A stretch of DNA of 64,000 nucleotides from Microcoleus sp. FACHB-672 (lineage in GTDB: Bacteria > Cyanobacteriota > Cyanobacteriia > Cyanobacteriales > Oscillatoriaceae): NCBI RefSeq assembly GCF_014695725.1, contig NZ_JACJOU010000013.1, forward strand, positions 62,001-126,000, in the 5' to 3' direction. Below the pieces are notes generated by a model. It saw only the letters and a list, made by a program, of their open reading frames with translations. It did no database searches and had not been told where the DNA came from. Position 1 is the first letter of the stretch. Each line of letters opens with the position of its first letter. A program made the position numbers and the translations under genes. This document shows, piece by piece, positions 17,669 through 26,805 of the stretch.

Positions 17669-18121
17669 ATGTCATCAGAATCCCCACGGGATCGCCTCCC
17701 GTTTGAGCCGGCTAAAAATCGCAAAAAACCGGATAAAAACAGCTCAACCACAGCACCCGCCGCTGAAAAAGCTGACAAAAAGTCTCCGGTTTCTAGGGAA
17801 GAAACGGCCATCCCAGAGGTGGTGAGCAAACGGATGGCCAGTCGCATGGCTATATTTTGTGGCATCCCGTCCTTCTTAGGGATGTTCACATTTATTGTCA
17901 GCTATTGGATTGTCACGAATAAATTGTTTGAGTTGCCCAATGTAGCCGTTGTGTTAGTGAGCATGGGCTTCTTTGGCTTGGGCGTCTTGGGGCTAACTTA
18001 CGGAGTAATCTCCGCTTCTTGGGATGAGGAAATACCAGGAAGCAAGTTAGGCTGGAGCGAGTTTACAACAAATTTTGGACGCATGACCGAGGCTTGGCGC
18101 TCAGCCCGGAAAAAAACCTGA
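17669..18121 (+). CDS. PAM68-family photosystem II assembly protein
   Basis: 150 residues. A charged, disordered N-terminus of about 55 residues precedes two transmembrane helices (IFCGIPSFLGMFTFIVSYW and VVLVSMGFFGLGVLGLTYG). A short cytosolic tail follows, ending SKLGWSEFTTNFGRMTEAWR, which is the family's signature. PAM68 (DUF3464) helps early photosystem II assembly in plants and cyanobacteria and sits in the thylakoid membrane. It follows rpsO by 7 bases. The rpsO-pam68 pairing couples translation capacity with photosystem assembly, but that is inference. Confidence 0.9.
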   Translation: MSSESPRDRLPFEPAKNRKKPDKNSSTTAPAAEKADKKSPVSREETAIPEVVSKRMASRMAIFCGIPSFLGMFTFIVSYWIVTNKLFELPNVAVVLVSMGFFGLGVLGLTYGVISASWDEEIPGSKLGWSEFTTNFGRMTEAWRSARKKT

Positions 18122-18286
18122 CAGAGTGCTAGCGCTTAGTTGTGCGATGGCGCTTGGCGACCATCGAGGCTGATGATGCAAATTCCTGATGATTGTGACG
18201 GGCGTCCTAATTGCGAGCGAGGGTAAAGGGTGATAGCGGAGTGTGCGCGTAGCGCATAGGGTCAAGGATAAAACTAAGCTCCGCAC

Positions 18287-19366
18287 TCACCCTTCGCCAT
18301 TCACCCCCTCATTGTCTTGCGAGGTGTTTAGTGCCTGTAGCTGCAAATCCATGCTTTTAACCAGCTGATCAATTGCCGGTAGGGCTTCCAGCGATTCTGA
18401 AGTCAGGGTTCGATCAAAGCGATTACCAATTTCACTCAGCTTACGTTGCAGCTGCATCGCCAGCTTTAAGGCATCTTGACTCAAATCTGCAATTTTTTGC
18501 TGCTGGTAAAACTTCAAAGCTTCCCCGCGCAATACCTGAAGGTTTACCTCTTCACCATGTTTACCTGGGGTCACTTGCAATAGCAACAGTAAATGAGCTT
18601 TGTTATAAAGCCGTTCTATCTCCACCTGTGTTGCTTGTTCCACCGGCATATAGGGAAGATTGAAAAAGTGCTTAAATTCTTGAACTAATCCCTCAAATAC
18701 TGGTAACGGCAAACTTTCGATTGCAGATTGCAACACTCCCTGCTGAGTCCAGAGAACCCGACCGTATTCAGGGTGTCGCTCTAAATAAAGCCGGCCAATT
18801 CCTTCTAATAATACCCGCCCTAGCAACTCTTGAATTAATTGTTGGGGTGCTAAGTTAACAAGCATCTGAATCGGACGCGATAAGTAAAACGCTTGTACTT
18901 TTAGAACTGGCAAATTTGATGGCGGTTGCGTGGCTGCCGGTTTCTTAGCTGCCGCCGGCGTGGCGGGCGAGCGCTGCCCTACAGGCGTTTGAGCCTTCAC
19001 TTGTTGGCTATTGTGCGGTAGTGGACTCTTTTGCATTTTAGGTGCAACCGACTGCGGTTCTTGAATAACCGTGGCAGAACCCGAAGCCTTTGCCGGTTCA
19101 GCCTGTATTTGCGTTTGCCCCTTATAGTTCAAGTAAGCCGAGAGAAACGACTTGTGCGCCTCAGCAGAAATCCGTCTGGGCACGACTGTGCAATTTAAAT
19201 TTTTTAGCATTCGGCGGACATAGTTTATAGCCGAGGCATCTTCTGGATCGACCATCCCCAGCAGCAGGCTTTTTTGCTGTCGCGCTAAAGGAAGCACTTG
19301 ATGGTACAAGCAAACCTCTAAAGAAAGAACGCTGTCAATTAACTTAAAAACCTGAGTATTATCCAT
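18287..19366 (-). CDS. PilB/GspE N-domain-like protein lacking the ATPase domain
   Basis: The frame runs to 19429, but ATG at 19366 (MDNTQVFKLIDSVLSLEVC) starts the recognisable domain and gives 359 residues. Residues 1-80 look like the GspE/MshE N-terminal domain (LPLARQQKSLLLGMVDPED). A Pro/Ala/Gln-rich linker of about 80 residues follows. Residues ~180-300 (LLGRVLLEGIGRLYLERHPE, then YGRVLWTQQGVLQSAIESLP) parallel the N2 domain of type II secretion / type IV pilus ATPases. The protein stops before any Walker A. It may regulate or scaffold a pilus-type machine. The assignment rests on pattern recognition, not a search. Confidence 0.7.
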   Translation of the reverse strand: MDNTQVFKLIDSVLSLEVCLYHQVLPLARQQKSLLLGMVDPEDASAINYVRRMLKNLNCTVVPRRISAEAHKSFLSAYLNYKGQTQIQAEPAKASGSATVIQEPQSVAPKMQKSPLPHNSQQVKAQTPVGQRSPATPAAAKKPAATQPPSNLPVLKVQAFYLSRPIQMLVNLAPQQLIQELLGRVLLEGIGRLYLERHPEYGRVLWTQQGVLQSAIESLPLPVFEGLVQEFKHFFNLPYMPVEQATQVEIERLYNKAHLLLLLQVTPGKHGEEVNLQVLRGEALKFYQQQKIADLSQDALKLAMQLQRKLSEIGNRFDRTLTSESLEALPAIDQLVKSMDLQLQALNTSQDNEGVNGEG

Positions 19367-20260
19367 GAAGGGATTCCTATTCGTTGTGGGTTCGCCCAGC
19401 GAGTGCCGGTTGGGTGGCCTTGAATTCAACGGGCGAGTTCAGCACCACTTCCCCAGGATTTTTAGCTTTTCCGGATCTCCTTCAAAAACGCTTTTCCGCA
19501 AGAATTCAGGGCGCTGTTTTTATGACTTAAATTTTTTAGAGATTTTTAGGAAAAGCTGCCATTTGTCAAGGCATTTTACCGAATTTACGGATTATCTATT
19601 TAGGATACCCCGCACTTCGGCTTTCAATATCACTAGCCCAAAGTATTTGCAATTCAAGCTATCTTGAAATTGAGTTTTACGTGGCCGATGAACACTTAAA
19701 CACTCTTGAATTAACTTGTCAAATTTCTATTATTTTAATATACAAGAGTTGAAAAATCTAGCAAAGAAAAGGAAAATTAACACAGAAAAAAGAAGTGGAA
19801 AATCCATTTTTTTCCAGCACCACACTCAAGGGGTTGCGACTTCTCACTTATAATATCAAGTCCGCTAAGCGGGAGGAGGGGTTGTGACGAAAAGTTATCG
19901 GTTTTGCCGGCAGGCGATCTTTTAAACCGGCACTTGTCATGTAAATGTTGGGAATTAGCCAAATATGCAGTTAGGTAGACATTTAATTAATCTGCCCGGA
20001 TTAAGACGGAGAAGGGTTCCTGTGAACACACCCACCTGTGCGCCCCAATCAAGGGAAGGGAGGAGGAATTCGCCGATATTGAACCGTTCGTATAAAAGAG
20101 CGAATTGAAATGCGCCTTAGCTGATAAATTTTTCTAAACCCTTCCCGCTCAAACCTGATCAGGACGTGAGAGAAGCAGCTAACGTTTAATTCCCAAAACT
20201 AGGATTCTCTGCCACAAACACCCGAAAACTACTTAACAAAATGCCGGCAATTCGTAACGA
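19367..20260. other. 894-base region without a supported gene
   Basis: Between two minus-strand genes. A 100-codon plus-strand ORF from 19365 has no domain and overlaps the start of the PilB-like gene, so I do not call it. No tRNA, array or strong terminator was seen. Purine-rich stretches near 19870 and 20060 (GGGAGGAGG) resemble ribosome-binding sites but have no ORF behind them. Confidence 0.45.
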
Positions 20261-21391
20261 TTAAGACACATTTCGCAGCATTTGAGCCGCAATATACAGC
20301 TTAGTCCACTCGCCGATCACCTGATTAGGTTTAAGCTTCAAAATCTCCGCAATCGCATGAATCGAGTGGCCGGCTCTCAGCAACTCCAGCAATTGGCGTT
20401 GCACTGCCGTCAGATTGTTCCAATATTGCTGCCACTGTGCCGAGGTTAAACCCAGACTGTGCTCACTTAAAGAGGTCTCTAACCAACTCGCTACCAACTC
20501 AGGCTGAATTTTTAGTGCAAAAACCCGAATCGCATGGTAGCTAATTTTTTCTCGCAGCCGGTAGACTTGCTTCACCGGCAGCTTTAACTGCTGAGCGATC
20601 GCATCTTGAGAACGACCCTGCAGATAGAGTCTCAGCCACTGAACCGCCATCGGGCCGACATTTTCTGCTAAATAAGTTTCAAACTCTCGCTGAACAGAGG
20701 TTCGTAGCAGCTGTTGTTCTTCCCAAGCTTGCACCTCTTGATGCTCAACACTTGCCTGCACATCTAACAAACTGATAGAACCTTCTGTGTCAGAAGGAGA
20801 GACCTCCTCAGAGACAAGCCGGATCAATTCATCTGCCGGCACTTGGGTTAAGCCGCCGCGTTGGCATCGACGCAGATAGTTAACAAATCGGTAGACAAGC
20901 AGCGGTTGGTTGCGAACAGGTCGCATACAATACTCTTCGGTCGTCGCGAGTACCAGTGCATTACGCAGACGTGCCTCTTGGGTACACTGAGCAATCCAAG
21001 AGATTTGCTGCTGCATATAGCGATCACCCTGCAACATTTCTTGAATCACTTCTTGCACCACATCCACCACCGAGCGCTGCCGGTCGCGACTAAGCGCCAC
21101 CCAAGTGCGAATTTTCTGGCGCAGCAGCACCAAACTGCCTAAGCGCTGGATGAGATGCCGATATGCCTGATCCGGTGTTACTCCCAGATAGCGCCGGCGC
21201 AAAATCCGGTAGCGGAAATCCATTGCTTGCTGAGCCAGGGCCAGTTGGGGCAAAGTTAAGATTTCAAATCGCGCTACATCTTCACCCACTAACCAACAGA
21301 TAATACTTTCATGGGTGCTTTTGGCATAGTTTGGGCAGTCATTCGCCAGTCGTAATCGCCAATCTTGTGCTATTTGTTCAGCCAGTTTCAT
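20261..21391 (-). CDS. HetZ-like protein
   Basis: 376 residues, predicted all-helical and soluble. It matches what I recall of HetZ and HetZ-related proteins: ALSRDRQRSVVDVVQEVIQE, EYCMRPVRNQPLLVYRFVNYL and a C-terminal helix-turn-helix-like region (QDAIAQQLKLPVKQVYRLRE). A second such repeat follows (HSIHAIAEILKLKPNQVIGE). HetZ is a DNA-binding protein needed early in heterocyst differentiation in Anabaena, and homologues occur in filamentous species that do not form heterocysts. No patU gene is adjacent, so this is probably a HetZ-related protein with another role. A parvulin gene lies upstream on the same strand. Confidence 0.72.
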   Translation of the reverse strand: MKLAEQIAQDWRLRLANDCPNYAKSTHESIICWLVGEDVARFEILTLPQLALAQQAMDFRYRILRRRYLGVTPDQAYRHLIQRLGSLVLLRQKIRTWVALSRDRQRSVVDVVQEVIQEMLQGDRYMQQQISWIAQCTQEARLRNALVLATTEEYCMRPVRNQPLLVYRFVNYLRRCQRGGLTQVPADELIRLVSEEVSPSDTEGSISLLDVQASVEHQEVQAWEEQQLLRTSVQREFETYLAENVGPMAVQWLRLYLQGRSQDAIAQQLKLPVKQVYRLREKISYHAIRVFALKIQPELVASWLETSLSEHSLGLTSAQWQQYWNNLTAVQRQLLELLRAGHSIHAIAEILKLKPNQVIGEWTKLYIAAQMLRNVS

Positions 21392-21596
21392 TCAGGTTGC
21401 GCTCCTCACACGCGTGTTGAGCAACTGCCCAACATCCCCGATTTTAAGCTTTCTACACCAAGGATTGTGAGTATTTAAATAGAAAATTTTCCTGGGAAAT
21501 TTTTCTATGAGCGCGGAGAAAGGGGCGCTTGTATGGCCGGCTCCAAACTTTCAATACTCAGCATCCAACATCGACACTTTCTGACAATTTCACCGT

Positions 21597-22388
21597 TTAA
21601 ATTCTCTGTTGTGACAGCCCAGAGGGAGATTCATCGAGGTGTAGTTTAATCGCTTTATTTTTCAGATGCTCTTGCACCCATTGCTCAAACATTTGCTCTT
21701 GAATTTCCTGTCTTAGCGCCCCTTCTAGGGAGGCCGGCTGCCATTGCTCAACACGCAACAAGTGATAGCGCCCTTCAACTTCCACCGGCCCAATTAAATC
21801 GCCAATCGTCGCCCCTTCAATTGCTTCTCGAATTGGCTCTGGCAGTTGTCCCATCATCACTAACCCCATCATCCCATTCACAAGGCGTTCACTGCCAATC
21901 GAATGCTCTCTCGCTAAGCTTTCAAAGGGCCGGTGATCGTCGATCAGTTGCCGCGTCAGTTCCTCAGCCAGATTTTGATCGCTGACAATGATGCGAGAAA
22001 GAACGACTTGATCAAGTCGTGTTTTATTTTCATTAAAGTATTCCTCAACTTTGGAGGCTGTCACTTCCGCCTTGAGCTGAGTGAGCTTCATGCCGGTGAG
22101 CAATTGGTTACGAAAATCCCTGTAACTGAGGCGTTGGGTTTGCAGCCATTCCTCGAAGCTTTCTGGCTCAATTAAACCATTTTTGAGCCGGAAATTAATA
22201 ATGGCTTGCTCAATGCGGAGGGGATCAATTTCTAAACCGGCGCGGGACTCTAGTTGTTGTTCCACCAGATGTTGCCGCAGAATAATTTGAATCGTGCGCG
22301 ACAGATCGCCGGTGGTGCGTAGGTAGCTGATAGCTTGACGCAAAGAAATCGGTTGATCGTCAATGGTCAGGAAAGTTTGGGATTCCAT
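21597..22388 (-). CDS. Parvulin-type peptidylprolyl isomerase
   Basis: An upstream GTG/ATG frame extends to 22598, but MESQTFLTIDDQPISLRQA at 22388 is the natural start and gives 263 residues. Residues ~20-120 are a SurA-like helical chaperone region. The parvulin domain follows (about 135-230): VVLSRIIVSDQNLAEELTRQ, FESLAREHSIGSE, and GPVEVEGRYHLLRVEQ. There is no signal peptide with this start, so it is cytosolic or exported unconventionally. Cyanobacterial relatives are often found near HlyB/HlyD-type exporters; none is seen here. Confidence 0.85.
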   Translation of the reverse strand: MESQTFLTIDDQPISLRQAISYLRTTGDLSRTIQIILRQHLVEQQLESRAGLEIDPLRIEQAIINFRLKNGLIEPESFEEWLQTQRLSYRDFRNQLLTGMKLTQLKAEVTASKVEEYFNENKTRLDQVVLSRIIVSDQNLAEELTRQLIDDHRPFESLAREHSIGSERLVNGMMGLVMMGQLPEPIREAIEGATIGDLIGPVEVEGRYHLLRVEQWQPASLEGALRQEIQEQMFEQWVQEHLKNKAIKLHLDESPSGLSQQRI

Positions 22389-22745
22389 ACCTGATGGGGA
22401 TGGCACAACGACAGCGTGACGGTGAATTTTACCCACTCTCTGCCCCGATTTCGGGTAGCCGGTTGGCGTTGTATCCGCGCAATTGAGTGGAGTTTGCGGG
22501 AAAGCCATCGCAATTATAGGGGGCAATTGAGGATTTTGGACGGTTGTTCGCACAGATAGATAGGCAGATTGCTTACCAGCAAGGCAAATGCAGTACAAAA
22601 AAGAGGGTTTAAACGTATAAATGACTAATTGACAATCGCCCTTGACACTAAGTCGGCAAACCTTTTGGAGGCAGGGCTAATTTATTGTGGTGAGAGAAAG
22701 ATTAGGGTAATGTGAACGCGTTCCCATTTACCGCCAATAACAATC

Positions 22746-23423
22746 GTGGACATCAAAGCTCTTTTCGATTCTGCCGCACAAGATTATGACCGCACTCGAC
22801 GTCAATACATTCCGTGTTTTGATGATTTCTACAGCACTGCACTCGAACTCATTCCTCACAACAGTCAAGCCCACATTAAAATACTTGACATTGGCGCTGG
22901 CACGGGGCTGCTATCTGGCTTGGTTGCGGCTGCCTTTCCACAAGCCAGCATCACTTTGTCCGACATTTCATCCCAGATGTTGAGCAAGGCACAAGAGCGT
23001 TTCGGTTCAAATCGCAATATTGATTACTTGGTTTTGGATTTTATCAATGCGCCAATTGTCGGGAACTACGATGTTGTCATTTCGGCTTTGGCGCTGCATC
23101 ATACACCGCAAGATCAGTTAAAAAGGGTGTTTCAAAAGATTTTTGGTGCGTTGCAAAGCGGCGGTTATTTCATTAATGCAGACCAAACTTTAGGCACCAC
23201 GCCGGAGAACGAAGAAAAATATGCTCAGGCTTGGCTCAACGGCGCTAAAGCCAAAGGTTGCAGTGACCGCGATATAGAAGTTGCTATCGAGCGCATGAAA
23301 GCAGATAAAACAGCTACTCTACAAGACCAACTTAATTGGTTGTCCGAAGTGGGTTTTGTTCAAGTTGACTGCTGGTATAAAAACTATCGTTTTGCCGTCT
23401 ACTCCGGCCAAAGACCGGCCTGA
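22746..23423 (+). CDS. Class I SAM-dependent methyltransferase
   Basis: 225 residues from a GTG start. Motif I, ILDIGAGTGLLSGLVA, lies near residue 47. The acidic loop ITLSDISSQML binds the SAM ribose, and the motif IV-like region YDVVISALALHHTP closes the Rossmann fold. The overall pattern is that of methyltransferase domain 25/11 small-molecule enzymes. The substrate cannot be inferred from the sequence or its neighbours. Confidence 0.87.
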   Translation: MDIKALFDSAAQDYDRTRRQYIPCFDDFYSTALELIPHNSQAHIKILDIGAGTGLLSGLVAAAFPQASITLSDISSQMLSKAQERFGSNRNIDYLVLDFINAPIVGNYDVVISALALHHTPQDQLKRVFQKIFGALQSGGYFINADQTLGTTPENEEKYAQAWLNGAKAKGCSDRDIEVAIERMKADKTATLQDQLNWLSEVGFVQVDCWYKNYRFAVYSGQRPA

Positions 23424-23676
23424 TAATCGTCAACAGCCGGCTAACAAGGCACAGCACACCCCATCCTGCCTTACCAATGGGGAGTTTGGGGGAAGCCCCC
23501 CAAGGTCTTTCTGACGAACCCTAGTCTTTTTGAGAACCGCTACATTGAAAACAGCAGCATGATTCCCACCAGCCAGCAGCACGCTGCGCTTTAGAAAAAT
23601 TGCTATCACCCCTAACCTGAGAAAGCCCGGTTCTTAGCTACCATTAGTGTGATATGACAAGGAGCAAGAACCCAAG

Positions 23677-25122
23677 ATGCCTCAAGACCGCTTATCCACA
23701 GGGATTCCAGGTCTAGACGAAGTTCTTTATGGAGGCTTAGTCCCCAACAGAGCCTATCTAGTGCGGGGTGGCCCTGGTGCCGGCAAAACCACCCTCGGAC
23801 TGCACTTTCTAGCTGCCGGTGTCGAAAATGGCGAGAAAACTCTGTATATCACCCTGGGAGAACCCGCAGAGCAAATCCGCCGAAACGCCGAGAAGTTGGG
23901 TGTTGATACGAAAAGCATGGCTTTTCTTGATCTCAGTCCCACCTCAGACTTTTTTACTGAGGTACAAACTTACGACCTCTTTTCTCCAGCCGAGGTAGAA
24001 CGAGAACCCACCACTCAAAAAATTATTGACGAAGTAGGGAGCCTCAAACCTGAGCGGGTATTCCTGGATGCCATGACTCAGTTCCGTTTCCTCTCTAGCG
24101 ATGCCTTTCAGTTCCGCAAGCAAGTGCTTTCATTTATGCGCTTTCTCTTGGAACAGAACGCGACAATCCTGTCTACCTCAGAAGGCAGCGAGAACGTTCC
24201 CGACGACGACTTGCAATTTATGAGTGATGGCGTCATTCACTTGAACTACGCTTCTGAAGGACGCACCGTTCACGTCACCAAATTTCGCGGATCAGACTTC
24301 CGGGGAGGCCGGCACTCAATGCGCTTGACAGGAGCCGGCATGGCGGTATTCCCACGCTTGCAACCTGGAGCCTACAGCAGGGACTATGTACCAGAGCCAC
24401 TTTCGTCTGGGGTGCCAGAACTCGACGAACTGCTGCACGGCGGACTGGAACGGGGAACCATCACCATTGTCACAGGACCCACCGGCGTTGGCAAAACCAC
24501 GCTGGGACTTCAGTTTATGAAAGAAGCTGCCGGTAGAGGCGAGCGTTCGGCAGTCTACACTTTTGAAGAAGCTGAAGAAACCCTTGTGCAACGCTGTGAA
24601 TCGGTTAATATTCCAGTCAGCGCTATGACCAAGCGGGGAACGCTTTCAATTGTCCCCATAGAGCCAATGCACTACACCCCCGACGAGTTCGCCCGTCAAG
24701 TTCGCAGGGAGGTAGAGCAGAAAAAAGCACGCATTGTTATGATTGATAGCATCTCAGGCTATCGGATTTCTCTGCGAGGCGATGACCTGGTTAGTCACCT
24801 TCATGCGCTGTGCCAATATCTAAAAAATATGGGCGTGACAGTCATCTTAGTTAACGAAATGGCGTTTGTTACGGGTGAGTTTCGCGTCACTGAGATTGGA
24901 ATGAGCTATATTGCTGATAACATTGTTTTCCTTCGTTATCTAGAGATGGAAGGCGAAATGCGTAAAGCAATCGGGGTACTCAAAAAACGACTGTCTTCCT
25001 TTGAGAAAGCCTTACGAGAAATTGAGGTCACACGCTATGGAATTAAAGTAGGTAGACCCCTGCTTGAACTTCGCGGCCTCCTGAGCGGTAATCCAGAATG
25101 GGTTTCCAGAAAAGAGAGATAA
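23677..25122 (+). CDS. KaiC-like double RecA-domain ATPase
   Basis: 481 residues with two KaiC domains. The first has P-loop RGGPGAGKTTLG (about residues 29-40), the second TGPTGVGKTTLG (about 265-276). In the first domain the KaiC Glu-Glu pair is Gly-Glu (ITLGEPAEQI); in the second it is intact (YTFEEAEETL). Around the KaiC phosphosites the sequence is T405-E-I-G-M-S410-Y411, so the usual Ser-Thr pair is Ser-Tyr, and the C-terminal A-loop region is short. This is a KaiC2/KaiC3-type protein rather than the clock KaiC; no kaiA or kaiB is present. It is followed with zero spacing by a receiver gene. Confidence 0.9.
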   Translation: MPQDRLSTGIPGLDEVLYGGLVPNRAYLVRGGPGAGKTTLGLHFLAAGVENGEKTLYITLGEPAEQIRRNAEKLGVDTKSMAFLDLSPTSDFFTEVQTYDLFSPAEVEREPTTQKIIDEVGSLKPERVFLDAMTQFRFLSSDAFQFRKQVLSFMRFLLEQNATILSTSEGSENVPDDDLQFMSDGVIHLNYASEGRTVHVTKFRGSDFRGGRHSMRLTGAGMAVFPRLQPGAYSRDYVPEPLSSGVPELDELLHGGLERGTITIVTGPTGVGKTTLGLQFMKEAAGRGERSAVYTFEEAEETLVQRCESVNIPVSAMTKRGTLSIVPIEPMHYTPDEFARQVRREVEQKKARIVMIDSISGYRISLRGDDLVSHLHALCQYLKNMGVTVILVNEMAFVTGEFRVTEIGMSYIADNIVFLRYLEMEGEMRKAIGVLKKRLSSFEKALREIEVTRYGIKVGRPLLELRGLLSGNPEWVSRKER

Positions 25123-25491
25123 ATGATGGCAGAAACTCCGCTGATTTTAGCTCTTGATCACAACCGGCGTAACTTAGAATTGCTAGCCAAGTTTCTCGGA
25201 AGGGAAGGATACCAAGTTCTCAGCGCGACTAGCTTAGAAGAGTTTGAGCAATTTTTAGAGCGCAAAGAAGAAATTGGAGTGGTTTTACTCGATATTTCCG
25301 GTTTTGACCGGAGTATTTGGGAACACTGCGAGCAACTGCAAGCCGCACAAATTCCTTTTTTGGTACTTTCACCAAAGCAAAGTGCGGCGATTCAGCAGGA
25401 GAGTTTCGCACATGGAGCACACAATATGCTAGTAAAACCACTCGTAGCAAACCAATTACTCGGCCTCATTCGCAACCTGCTGGGTGAGTAA
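25123..25491 (+). CDS. Single-domain receiver protein
   Basis: 122 residues, one CheY-like domain and nothing else. The phosphoacceptor Asp is in VVLLDISGF (about residue 54), the Thr/Ser position is Ser (LVLSPK) and the Lys is present (LVKPL). The N-terminal acidic pair is reduced (LALDHNRRN). Its ATG directly follows the TAA of the KaiC-like gene, and the next gene starts two bases after its own stop. It is the natural phosphotransfer target of the downstream kinase. Confidence 0.85.
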   Translation: MMAETPLILALDHNRRNLELLAKFLGREGYQVLSATSLEEFEQFLERKEEIGVVLLDISGFDRSIWEHCEQLQAAQIPFLVLSPKQSAAIQQESFAHGAHNMLVKPLVANQLLGLIRNLLGE

Positions 25492-25493
25492 AT

Positions 25494-26645
25494 ATGACAA
25501 GAATTTTACTGCTCTTAGATCACAAAGAAAACCGCCGGCTGCTGGCACAGTGGCTGGAATCATTTTACGAGGTTGGGTTACCCGATTCGGCTCAACAGCT
25601 GGACGAACCCTTTGATTTGTGCCTTTTGGACGGGCCGGCAACGGAGCAGTGGAGGCAGTGGTTGCAAGAGCGAAAAGCATCTGAGCAGCCAGTTTTTCTC
25701 CCTGTTCTCCTCATCGTTTCCCGTCCAGAGGTGGGAATGGCGACTCGGCATCTGTGGCAAGGCGTTGACGAGTTGATCACCAGCCCAATTGAAAAAGTAG
25801 AATTGCAAGCTCGTGTGGAAATTTTGTTGCGAACCCGGCAGCTTTCTTTAGAACTTCATCAAGCCAACAAGCAACTGGAAGAACTTAATATTCTTAAATC
25901 ACAGTTTTGCTCTATGGTATCCCACGAGTTTCGCAACCCGCTCACCGTTATCTACTCTTGTGCACAGTTACTAGAAATTTACGATGAACCCTGGCATCGG
26001 GAGAAAAGAATCGGGTATTTACGGCGAGTTGAAGACGCGGCTCAAGGAATGACTAAACTTTTAGACAATGTTTTGGTCATCAGTCGTTCTGATTTGGAGA
26101 AAATGGAGTGCTATCCGGCAGCTCTCAATCTCCAAGAATTCTGCGTTGCTCTGATGGAAGATATGGCCCACGCCAATGCGAGCGAGGCGTCTACAGTGGC
26201 TAGCAACCACAACCGATTTACGTTTGTCTGTGAGGGTCAATGCAGCCTTGTCATGCTCGATAAAAACTTGCTGCAACATATCCTTACTAATTTGCTCTCA
26301 AATGCGATTAAATACTCGCCCCAAGACAGCAATGTATGTTTGAATGTTGTTTGTGATGAGGCAAAGGTGATTTTTCAAATTCAAGATGGGGGAATTGGCA
26401 TTCCTCCAGAAAGTTTACCCCGATTGTTTGAATCGTTCCATCGGGCTAAAAATGTTGGGAAGACTCCGGGTACTGGACTGGGGCTTTCGATTGTTAAACG
26501 GTGTGTAGATTTACACGGGGGACAGATCAAAGTTTCAAGTGAACTAGGTGCCGGCACTACCTTTACGGTGACGCTGCCTTTGGCTCCTTTAAATAGTCCA
26601 CCAATGTGCGTCAGTTTAGATGCGGGTAGCTCTTGCCAGGATTGA
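25494..26645 (+). CDS. Receiver-histidine kinase of the KaiC-like operon
   Basis: 383 residues. The N-terminal receiver-like domain (1-115) keeps its Asp (CLLDGPA) but has Ser instead of the conserved Lys (ITSPIEK), and its acidic pair is again LDH. A short coiled coil leads to HisKA with His144 in SMVSHEFRNPL. The HATPase domain is complete: NLLSNAIKYS, DGGIGIPPE and GTGLGLSIVKR. It is therefore an active-looking kinase with a receiver that is probably a binding module. It has no transmembrane segment, so input must come from the cytosol, plausibly from the KaiC-like ATPase in the same operon. Confidence 0.9.
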   Translation: MTRILLLLDHKENRRLLAQWLESFYEVGLPDSAQQLDEPFDLCLLDGPATEQWRQWLQERKASEQPVFLPVLLIVSRPEVGMATRHLWQGVDELITSPIEKVELQARVEILLRTRQLSLELHQANKQLEELNILKSQFCSMVSHEFRNPLTVIYSCAQLLEIYDEPWHREKRIGYLRRVEDAAQGMTKLLDNVLVISRSDLEKMECYPAALNLQEFCVALMEDMAHANASEASTVASNHNRFTFVCEGQCSLVMLDKNLLQHILTNLLSNAIKYSPQDSNVCLNVVCDEAKVIFQIQDGGIGIPPESLPRLFESFHRAKNVGKTPGTGLGLSIVKRCVDLHGGQIKVSSELGAGTTFTVTLPLAPLNSPPMCVSLDAGSSCQD

Positions 26646-26732
26646 AAATTTAGGCGCGTTCGCTGTGACGTTCGCGCTTGCAAATTATAGATTTTAAAGT
26701 AGAAGTTTACAAACTTAAATAGTCTTGCTAAA

Positions 26733-26766
26733 TAAAAGCCCTCTCTACTTCTAGAAAGGGCTAAAG
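26733..26766 (-). terminator. Hairpin terminator between convergent genes
   Basis: AGCCCT-C-TCTA / TAGA-A-AGGGCT with a CTTC tetraloop (26737-26762). On the minus strand it is followed by TTTTATT, which suits termination of the anchored-protein gene at 26806-27540. It may also stop the KaiC-like operon from the other side. Confidence 0.7.
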
Positions 26767-26805
26767 TTTGGGATGACAATCAAGATAGGATGCGTGTTCA
26801 AACTT

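Noticed and set aside
19365-19667. 100-codon plus-strand ORF
   Set aside because: No domain, atypical composition, and it overlaps the start of the minus-strand PilB-like gene.
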